In this document: positions 34,916 through 41,626 of the stretch, piece after piece
Layout of the letters: every line of letters begins with the position of its first letter
Numbering within the stretch: position 1 is the first letter of the stretch
Origin: Bacillota bacterium
Lineage (GTDB): Bacteria; Bacillota; Clostridia; Oscillospirales; Ruminococcaceae
NCBI GenBank assembly: GCA_023396225.1
Contig: JAEWWT010000027.1
Span: 124,001 to 188,000, forward strand
Direction of reading: 5' to 3'
Length of the DNA: 64,000 nt
The notes under the pieces: generated by a model
What the model was told of the DNA's origin: nothing
The model's database searches: none
Seen by the model: the letters and a program-made list of their open reading frames with translations, nothing else
Made by a program: the position numbers and the translations under genes

Positions 34916-35397
34916 TATTTTTCTATTAAAAGAACGGGATAACCTCGTTCATACTCCTTTACTATGTCAGGATTTTTATCAGCTTCTGCAAAAATTTTGT
35001 CAGCAAGTCCAGTTTCGTTAAGTTCGTTTATAAGTTGACTTAACGGTTTGCTGTACATTGGCGGACATATTGATGCAATCGTGATTACACGCTTTCCCCC
35101 CATATTCATGATTCTGTAAGGCCAGATTTTACAGTCAAACGGTTTATCGTCTTTAAGTGTGCAGCCTGTATTCATATCAAGCATCGGGCAAAAATATAGC
35201 TCGTTATCATTTTTACGTTCCATACGGAACAGCCAGCTGCTACCTTTGCGTATAAATTTCTGCTCAGGATGATTTGCTAAAATATGATTTTTCAGGTCAT
35301 CTGAAACAATTGGTGTCTCCCATAGCTCATAGCTTTCAAATCCGCAGCATATTCTGCAATTTTTGCACTCATCAGGACTAAGAATATTTTTAAGCAA
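34915..35397 (-). CDS. YkgJ-type cysteine cluster protein
   Basis: 160 residues. The N-terminal CKNCRICCG and later CPMLDMNTGC and FDCKIWPYR form the cysteine cluster of the YkgJ/UPF0153 family, which is thought to bind zinc or an Fe-S cluster. A further CPP lies near residue 122. No membrane span. The biochemical role is not established. Monocistronic, divergent from spoVAC. Confidence 0.8.
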   Translation of the reverse strand: MLKNILSPDECKNCRICCGFESYELWETPIVSDDLKNHILANHPEQKFIRKGSSWLFRMERKNDNELYFCPMLDMNTGCTLKDDKPFDCKIWPYRIMNMGGKRVITIASICPPMYSKPLSQLINELNETGLADKIFAEADKNPDIVKEYERGYPVLLIEK

Positions 35398-35523
35398 TTA
35401 ATCACTTCCTTATTATCAAATGAATTAAATAAAAATATTATGATATAATAATTACATAATAACACAACAGGGGCAGTTGCATTGCTTTGGGTAAATAAAT
35501 AGCAAAAAGGATGGGGGATTAAT

Positions 35524-35964
35524 ATGAAAGTAAGTAAAAACCAATATCAGAATATGGTGAAGAAAGCATCACCCGGCTCTAAAAGCTGGATAGACATTCC
35601 TAAGGCATTCGTAATAGGAGGACTAATATGTTGCATAGGTCAGGCATTTCTGATATGGTTCAAGTCAATCGGACTTGATGAAAAATCCGCTGGAACATAT
35701 ACATCAATCTGCCTTGTAGTATTAAGTGCAATCTTTACTGGGTTAGGATGGTATGAAAAAATTGCAAAACATGGCGGTGCAGGTACGCTTGTCCCAATAA
35801 CAGGATTTGCAAACGCAGTAGTGTCGCCGGCACTTGAATTCAAAGCAGAGGGTTTTGTTTTAGGTCTTGGTGCAAAAATATTTGTAATTTCGGGACCAGT
35901 TATACTATATGGGGTGGCGGCATCCTTTATTTACGGATTGATTTATTATTTATTCCTTAAATAA
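35524..35964 (+). CDS. spoVAC: Stage V sporulation protein AC
   Basis: 146 residues with three to four spans. KASPGSKSWIDIPKAFVIGGLICCIGQ, then AGTLVPITGFANAVVSPALEFK (split across the second and third spans), are hallmark SpoVAC sequences. SpoVA proteins form the channel that loads and releases Ca-dipicolinate in endospores. Here it is alone: no spoVAD or spoVAE follows, and the next gene is a convergent PP2C phosphatase 3 bp away. It is evidence for a sporulating ancestry. Confidence 0.9.
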   Translation: MKVSKNQYQNMVKKASPGSKSWIDIPKAFVIGGLICCIGQAFLIWFKSIGLDEKSAGTYTSICLVVLSAIFTGLGWYEKIAKHGGAGTLVPITGFANAVVSPALEFKAEGFVLGLGAKIFVISGPVILYGVAASFIYGLIYYLFLK

Positions 35965-35966
35965 AG

Positions 35967-36722
35967 CTATTCATCAAAAGCGGATATGCCCATGACTGTA
36001 ACATTGTCTGGGCTTCCGTTAGCTAAAGCTTTGTCAATAAGCATTGAAAGTCTCTTTTGCATACCAATTGGAAGTGCAAGTGTTTCTTCAAAATCTCCCT
36101 TTGAAATATAGTCTGACAAACCATCGGTACATATAATAATCAGGTCACCGTAAGAAATTCCGCCTTCAATTTGTGATATTTCAATTGTTGGATCAGCTGT
36201 CAGATGACCAAGAACAGGAAATATAATATTGCGGTGGGCATGTGAAGATTGTTCTTCTTTGGTAATGTGTCCCTGTTCGTATAAAAGCTGTACAAGTGAC
36301 TGATCAGTAGAAAGCTGTTCTATACTTCCGCTGCGGAATCTGTACATTCTTGAATCTCCGATGTTGATCAGTGTAGCATTTTCAAACTCGTCAACGGCAA
36401 GAGCACATAATGTTGTCTGCATATTAATAGATTTATTATGAGTGATGCCATATCGTCTGAGATAATTATGAATATTCATTATTTTTTTGCTCAGATCAGT
36501 TTTCTTGCAATATTTAATATTACTAAGAAGTTCAAGTGCAAGACGTGATGCAATTTCACCGGATGCTTCGCCGGCAACACCATCTGCAACGGCAACAATA
36601 AACGGACTTTTAATGTTACTTTCAATCTGCGCCTGCGTCATGACAATTTTATTGATTAAAAAAGCGTCTTCATTATTAGAGCGAGTTTTTCCTATATCGG
36701 TCTTACCACAGCAGTAGTACAT
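35967..36722 (-). CDS. PP2C-family Ser/Thr protein phosphatase (PrpC-like)
   Basis: 251 residues from the ATG at 36722 (SD TGGAGGC); the frame to 36755 has no SD. Motifs: GKTRSNNEDAF (about 9-19), AVADGVAGEASGE (about 45, metal-binding DG), INIGDSRMYRF (about 120) and CTDGLSDY (about 195). It would remove phosphate from Ser/Thr residues with Mn/Mg. The partner Hanks-type kinase that usually neighbours prpC is not in the window. Confidence 0.9.
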   Translation of the reverse strand: MYYCCGKTDIGKTRSNNEDAFLINKIVMTQAQIESNIKSPFIVAVADGVAGEASGEIASRLALELLSNIKYCKKTDLSKKIMNIHNYLRRYGITHNKSINMQTTLCALAVDEFENATLINIGDSRMYRFRSGSIEQLSTDQSLVQLLYEQGHITKEEQSSHAHRNIIFPVLGHLTADPTIEISQIEGGISYGDLIIICTDGLSDYISKGDFEETLALPIGMQKRLSMLIDKALANGSPDNVTVMGISAFDE

Positions 36723-37021
36723 TGTTGCCTCCACAAAATTCAGCCGAAATACCAAGTAAAATTTCTTTATTCGGCAAAATCAAAAAATACAATTAATTAT
36801 ATAATAAAAGTAAAATAATTTCAACTATGATTTAATTATAAATGATAATTATTTTGTTTCATAATATGATACTATATCTATATACATTGATAAGTGAAAA
36901 AATAGAGGTTCTTTTTGGTTAATCTTATACAAATTTTATATGTAATGAAAGAACATAATTGACAAATTTACAAAAAAGGTGTAATATATAATAAAGTCAG
37001 TATCAGATGGGAGTTGTTATC

Positions 37022-37567
37022 ATGGCAGCACTTAGTACAAACTATATAAAAGATACAGATTCAACAAAGGCAAGTCAGAATTGTCTTGACGTGGCATCGG
37101 ATTCAGATACTATACTTACTGATGCTGATATCAAAGAGGAAATAAATAATGCCGGCATTATAGCTAAACAGAATCTTGAAAAGATCAAGGGGCTTAATGA
37201 AGCATTTGAACAGCTTAGTAATGTTGCTAAACAGACTTTGGAAGAAGTTGATGCAACTAAGGATACTGTTAAGATTATTCAGGATATTGCTATGAACACA
37301 AGAATTCTTGGATTTAACGCATCAATTGAAGCTTCACGTGCAAAGGAAAGCGGAAAAGGCTTTGGTGTAATTGCTCAGGAAGTAAGGAATCTGGCTGAAA
37401 CAAGTAAGGTATCCGCTGATAAGATTGATGAAATTATGAAGAGAATGACTGATTGTACAAAAGAACTTAACGAAAAAATAGAATATACTGAAAAAATTGC
37501 CGTTGAATGTTATGAAAACCTAAGCGAGTTTATCAGATGCTTTGAACAGCTTCAGAATAACAAGTGA
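37022..37567 (+). CDS. Minimal soluble chemoreceptor-like signalling protein
   Basis: 181 residues from the ATG at 37022 (SD GGGAG). There is no membrane span and no sensor domain. Residues about 50-170 are a methyl-accepting-chemotaxis-protein type hairpin whose tip reads IQDIAMNTRILGFNASIEAS, followed by GKGFGVIAQEVRNLAETS. The tip contacts CheA/CheW in canonical receptors. The first about 40 residues are polar and unlike known modules. A YjfB-like gene follows 130 bp later. It could be a cytoplasmic receptor adaptor or tie chemotaxis machinery to another process. Confidence 0.78.
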   Translation: MAALSTNYIKDTDSTKASQNCLDVASDSDTILTDADIKEEINNAGIIAKQNLEKIKGLNEAFEQLSNVAKQTLEEVDATKDTVKIIQDIAMNTRILGFNASIEASRAKESGKGFGVIAQEVRNLAETSKVSADKIDEIMKRMTDCTKELNEKIEYTEKIAVECYENLSEFIRCFEQLQNNK

Positions 37568-37596
37568 TTATACATAACGTTGAAAAGAGGTATGAA

Positions 37597-37713
37597 GTTT
37601 GAAAGATAAATCTTTCAAACTATGAGTTTTGTGCTTTTCGAACTGCCGTTCGAAATTTTTCTTAGCAAAAACCACACAAAACATCAAAGAGGGGAAGTAT
37701 GGTGATAAATATG
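37597..37713 (+). repeat. Start-codon-associated structured repeat, copy 2 (yjfB-like gene)
   Basis: Same 24-nt palindrome (37597-37620), GTTTTGTG stem, TTCGAAC/GTTCGAA hairpin, CACAAAAC, then SD AAAGAGGGG and ATG-GTG-ATA-AAT-ATG. GAAAAGAGGTATGAA, an SD-like run, sits directly before the repeat. Nearly base-identical to copy 1 over most of its length. Confidence 0.85.
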
Positions 37714-37917
37714 GATATGCAGACTTCAATTGCTTCTATGGCAACTAGCATGACACAGGCAACATTAATGAATACTGTAAACACTTCAATGATGAAAAAA
37801 GTCATGGATACAAGCACAGATATGGCATCACAACTTATTGAGTCTATGTCTGTTTCAACTCAAAATGTCCAGACTTTTGCTGGTGACGTTGGACATGTCC
37901 TTGATGTAAAAGCATAA
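37699..37917 (+). CDS. YjfB-like putative motility protein
   Basis: 72 residues from the ATG at 37699, which has GAGG six bases upstream; the family start MDMQTSIASM is at 37711. The sequence is Met/Ser/Thr-rich, amphipathic and ends FAGDVGHVLDVKA, resembling the small YjfB family found in flagellated Bacillota. Its first four residues (MVIN) derive from the repeat copy. The function of the family is not established. It lies next to a chemoreceptor-like gene. Confidence 0.72.
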   Translation: MVINMDMQTSIASMATSMTQATLMNTVNTSMMKKVMDTSTDMASQLIESMSVSTQNVQTFAGDVGHVLDVKA

Positions 37918-37948
37918 AAGGATAAGATTTCATATTTTAAAGTTATTA

Positions 37949-37984
37949 AAGCACTCGGATAAGGTATATCCGGGTGCTTTTTGT
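37949..37984 (+). terminator. Terminator
   Basis: Stem AAAGCACTCGGATA/TATCCGGGTGCTTT with a T-run, after the yjfB-like gene. Confidence 0.88.
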
Positions 37985-38061
37985 ATTAAAATTAACTATA
38001 TTGTAAGTAAAAGCGCAATTCATAAACAAAATAAATCCAAATATACATAAGAGTCTTAATG

Positions 38062-38155
38062 TTAAGGAAAAGTTAAGATATAATTCTTTTGTTGTACACA
38101 AATATGTTGTAGTATGAGTGACATGGAAGTTAAGATGAAGTTAAGAAAATTAACT
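38062..38155 (+). promoter_or_regulatory. Direct-repeat operators (OmpR/PhoB-type spacing) and -10 element
   Basis: TTAAGG-N5-TTAAGA (38062-38078) abuts TATAAT (38079-38084). A second pair, TTAAGA-N5-TTAAGA (38130-38146), follows and leads into TTAACT (38150). The 11-bp period is that of PhoB/PhoP/OmpR-family response regulators. This sits upstream of surface paralogue 2 only; paralogue 1 has a plain consensus promoter. The remainder of 37985-38274 is AT-rich. Confidence 0.55.
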
Positions 38156-38274
38156 CAACGAGGCTATAAGCATTACATATATAATTGAGAAAAAATAATA
38201 TTTGATTGCTTATATTATGGCCTGACTATCCATGTAAAGAAAAAAATTTGAAACAAAACAAGGAGGATTTTTTC

Positions 38275-39984
38275 ATGAACATGAAAAAAACACTTGCTGC
38301 TCTTTCAGCAGCAGCAGTAGCAGTATCTGCAATGGCTACAACAGTATCCGCTGAAACTGGATCATTTACATATGATCTTGTTAGAGAAACAAAAACTATT
38401 GAAGACGGTACAGCAACAATAACAACAGTAGCTTCAGGTCTTAACCTCACAGGTGCAACAAGTCTTAATGTTACAATGAACAATTCAGATGTTAACAAGT
38501 TTAAGGCTGGTGAAACAGTTTACACAATTACTGTTACACAGAATGGTACAAGCCAGGTTTGGACAAAGGAAATCAGCAGCAAGAGCGATGCAGCTAACTA
38601 CTCAACATGGATTTCAGTAACAGGCGACACAGCTGTAGTTACAATCCCATGTGCAGCTGGCGCTACAACAGGCGGTATCGATACAGCAGTATTTGATACA
38701 AATGTAAGAGTTCAGATCGTTGCTGCTACTAAGCACGATGTTAAGGATGATTCACAGAAGAAATTTAACGCTGCTATCACTGCTGGCACAATCAGCACAC
38801 AGTTCGAAGCTGTTTCAGCTGCTAACACTGCTGAACTTGCTTTGATTGATGCTGACATTGCTACAGTAAATGCAATGGTACTTGGCGCAGATGTAACTGG
38901 TACAACACTTACAGCTACTGGTGCTCCTTCAACAGCTGGTATGACAGCTCTTACAGCTGATCAGAAGGCTTCATTAACTGCAGCTCTTACAGTTCTTAAG
39001 AATGCAATCCAGGTTAATGTTGCTCCACAGATTGCTTCAACAAACGCTGGCGAAAAGGTACACCTCTTCCCAATGATGACAACTGTTAACGGTATTGCTA
39101 GACCAGTTGTTTCAACAGGCCTCGTTTCAAACAATGCTGATGGAAAGAATGTTGCTAATGATTCATATGATCTCATTTCAAGCACATCTTCAACATCTAC
39201 ACAGTTTGATCTTATTGATTACCTCGAGCTCAACAATGGCGATCTTAACGACAAGATTGGCAAGGTTGGATATAAGAATGTTCTTCCAGTTCTTAACGAT
39301 GTTATTGCTAACTACGAAGATGTTACATTCACATTCACAACATCTGCTCTCTATGTAAACGTAGATTCAAGAGATAACAATACTGTTTCATACCTCAAGA
39401 AGGATGATGACAAGGCATTCGGTGAAGGCTTCTCAGAGAAGAAGGATGATTACTGGTACAACCCATCATTCGGTCAGCACCTCTATGGTAAGGACTACTA
39501 TGATGCTGAAGGCACAAACTATGTTGGAACAAACAACAATTGGGCATTCAACCTCTTCACAGGCGGTCTCACAATCAATAACAAGTACACAATGTCACTC
39601 AACGATACTCAGGTATTTGATTGGGGCGAAAATACACTTTCATTTGATTGGGAATCAGTAACAGACGGTAAGGTAACTAATGCTACACAGCTTCTTGAAT
39701 ACATGAACCTCTACACATCAACACCTTGGTTCTGGGATACAATGACTGTAGCTTTCAACGATGCTAATGCTGAAGATGCTGAATCAGGCGAAGGCGTAGA
39801 AGGCGAAGAAGAAGTTGTTGAAGAAGAAACAACAGCTGAAGAAGAAGTTCCAGCTGAAGAAGAAGCTCCAGTTGTTGACGATGCTACAGCTGAAAACCCA
39901 GCAACAGGAAACGCTTCAGTAGCACTCGCAGTTATCCCTGTAGCTCTCGCAGCAGCAGCAATCGTTGCTAAGAAGAGAGGCTAA
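38275..39984 (+). CDS. Secreted surface protein with NPATG sorting signal, paralogue 2
   Basis: 569 residues from the ATG at 38275, whose context (AAGGAGGATTTTTTCATG) is the same as paralogue 1. Signal peptide, Thr/Ala-rich mature region, the shared block KKDDYWYNPSFGQHLYGKDY, acidic linker (longer here, EEETTAEEEVPAEEEAP), NPATG, hydrophobic span and AKKRG. It is colinear with paralogue 1 throughout and highly similar, so this is a duplication. The sequence between the central helical region and the C-terminal block differs most. It may be a major wall protein; no ligand is known. Confidence 0.85.
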   Translation: MNMKKTLAALSAAAVAVSAMATTVSAETGSFTYDLVRETKTIEDGTATITTVASGLNLTGATSLNVTMNNSDVNKFKAGETVYTITVTQNGTSQVWTKEISSKSDAANYSTWISVTGDTAVVTIPCAAGATTGGIDTAVFDTNVRVQIVAATKHDVKDDSQKKFNAAITAGTISTQFEAVSAANTAELALIDADIATVNAMVLGADVTGTTLTATGAPSTAGMTALTADQKASLTAALTVLKNAIQVNVAPQIASTNAGEKVHLFPMMTTVNGIARPVVSTGLVSNNADGKNVANDSYDLISSTSSTSTQFDLIDYLELNNGDLNDKIGKVGYKNVLPVLNDVIANYEDVTFTFTTSALYVNVDSRDNNTVSYLKKDDDKAFGEGFSEKKDDYWYNPSFGQHLYGKDYYDAEGTNYVGTNNNWAFNLFTGGLTINNKYTMSLNDTQVFDWGENTLSFDWESVTDGKVTNATQLLEYMNLYTSTPWFWDTMTVAFNDANAEDAESGEGVEGEEEVVEEETTAEEEVPAEEEAPVVDDATAENPATGNASVALAVIPVALAAAAIVAKKRG

Positions 39985-40053
39985 TTCTAGCTGACTACTG
40001 TTAACGCAGTTTCATGAATGACTAACAAATCGGTTTCTAACATCTTATAAAGA

Positions 40054-40088
40054 AGAGCCGCCCGGATGCAGAACGGGCGGCTCTTTTT
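40054..40088 (+). terminator. Terminator of surface protein gene 2
   Basis: Stem AGAGCCGCCCG/CGGGCGGCTCT with a T5 run and the same loop as the terminator after paralogue 1, so the duplication included the 3' flank. The following 280 bases to the next gene hold only AT-rich promoter sequence (TATAAT near 40279). Confidence 0.92.
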
Positions 40089-40367
40089 ATTATGTAATGA
40101 AAATTTCAAGTCTTAATACCTTTCTACATATACATAATAACGCAGAAATGGCAATTTGTTTTTAAACAATACTACAAATAAAAACCAATTTGTAACCAAA
40201 ATTTCACACAGTCAGTGAATTATTTTGAATTTTGTTTAAAATGTGCATTAGCAAGTGAAATATTTGTGCAAAATCTGTTATAATAATAGTTGTAGTGCAA
40301 AAATTAATGTGCTATAATAATCGCATAGTAAAAAACTATAATATCATGTTTAATGGAGGAATTTATT

Positions 40368-40643
40368 ATGAAACTTAAGAAAATTCTTGCTGCTCTTGCA
40401 GCTTCTGCAATGGCTCTCACAATGTTTGGTATGATGGCATCTGCTGAAGGTGTTGAAGGCGAAGAAGAAATCGTTGATGAAACAACTGCTGAAGACGAAA
40501 CTCCTGCTGAAGATGAGGCAGAAGTAGCTCCTGCTGAAGATGAAGCTGCTGCAAACCCATCAACAGGTAATGCTTCAGTTGCACTTGCTGTTATCCCTGT
40601 AGCTCTTGCTGCAGCAGCAATCGTTGCTAAGAAGGCTAAGTAA
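40368..40643 (+). CDS. Minimal secreted acidic peptide with NPSTG sorting signal
   Basis: 91 residues from the ATG at 40368 (SD TGGAGGA). A signal peptide (about 1-28, ending MMASAEG) runs straight into GVEGEEEIVDETTAEDE, an acidic Glu/Ala/Pro spacer, then NPSTG, the hydrophobic span and AKKAK. There is no globular domain. The spacer start (EGVEGEEEIV) and the whole anchor match the C-terminus of paralogue 1, so the gene looks like an internally deleted copy. The mature, anchored chain would be only about 35-40 residues. Confidence 0.8.
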   Translation: MKLKKILAALAASAMALTMFGMMASAEGVEGEEEIVDETTAEDETPAEDEAEVAPAEDEAAANPSTGNASVALAVIPVALAAAAIVAKKAK

Positions 40644-40662
40644 TTTTAAAAATTACGAATTT

Positions 40663-40698
40663 AATAAGCCCACCTAAAATAAGGCGGGCTTATTTTTT
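40663..40698 (+). terminator. Terminator
   Basis: Stem AATAAGCCC/GGGCTTATT with a T6 run. Confidence 0.9.
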
Positions 40699-41126
40699 AC
40701 ATAATTAGCTTTGTTTAAAATATGATAAACGGTTCCATGCATATATTATATTGTATCATTTAATTACTTATCTGAAGCAATGCGGTTATAGTTAATTTTT
40801 TACATTTTAATTATATATACAACATATTAAGTATAACTAAATTAGTTTGTTAGTTATAATTTTTACAATAAAACCACAAGATGGTATGACTTTGGATGAT
40901 AATTATATATTATGCTAAAAAAGTTATAAATTACATGATAATAATTATTGAAATTTAAGATTGTATTAGTTGAAATTGAGTGATATAATGATTGAAGATT
41001 GGTGAGAGGTAGATAAAATCAATGCGCCTTCTTATCAACTTAAAATAAGATGATAATGGTTTGCGAATAGCTGACTATTACATAAATAGAGATATTAATT
41101 TTAAATTAAAACGGAGGACAATTACT
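40699..41126. other. Long AT-rich intergenic region
   Basis: About 430 bases between two small surface-peptide genes with no SD-supported frame. Several GATAAT/ATTATC-like words occur (for example TGATAATAATTATTGA near 40936), but in DNA this AT-rich they are not convincing Fur boxes. Nothing else is recognised. Confidence 0.5.
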
Positions 41127-41417
41127 ATGAAACTCAAGAAGATTATCGCAGCAGTTGCTGCACTCACTATGGCTGTATCAATGATGGCTGTATCTGCATC
41201 TGCAGATGACACAACAACAGCTGCTGCTGAAGAAACAACAGTTGCTGAAGAAGCTGCTGAAGAAGAAGTTGCTGCTGATGAAGAAGCTGCTCCTGCTGAA
41301 GAAGCTACAGATGCTGCTACAACAGAAGCTCCTGCTACAGGCAACACAGTTGCAGTAGTAGTTGCTGCTATGGCTGTTGCTGGTGCTGCAGTTGTTGCAA
41401 CAAGAAAGAGAAAGTAA
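41127..41417 (+). CDS. Second minimal secreted acidic peptide with sorting-like tail
   Basis: 96 residues from the ATG at 41127 (SD ACGGAGGA). Signal peptide (about 1-26, ending SASADD), then almost only Ala, Glu, Thr and Asp (VAEEAAEEEVAADEEAAP), APATGNT, a Val/Ala-rich span and TRKRK. The anchor differs in sequence from the other three, so it is an analogue and not a recent copy. The mature spacer of about 45 residues is highly acidic. Role unknown. Confidence 0.75.
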   Translation: MKLKKIIAAVAALTMAVSMMAVSASADDTTTAAAEETTVAEEAAEEEVAADEEAAPAEEATDAATTEAPATGNTVAVVVAAMAVAGAAVVATRKRK

Positions 41418-41440
41418 TTATTACTTTTAAAAGCTGAAGG

Positions 41441-41469
41441 AAGTCCGTCATTTATGGCGGACTTTTTTT
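41441..41469 (+). terminator. Terminator
   Basis: Stem AAGTCCG/CGGACTT with a T7 run. Confidence 0.88.
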
Positions 41470-41626
41470 GTGCATTTTGAAATAATGATTGACAGTTTAT
41501 AAAGTATCTATTTCTTGTATTAAATATGTTAAATCAAATTTTAATAATTTCTCAAAAAATCTATTATTTATGTATACATGTATGTTGTAAAATATAATAA
41601 AGAAAACTATGGAAAGAGGGCTGCGT

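Noticed and set aside
40860..41060. Fur-box-like GATAAT/ATTATC words, also near 36840
   Set aside because: The region is so A/T-rich that such words are expected by chance, and none reaches a good 7-1-7 match.
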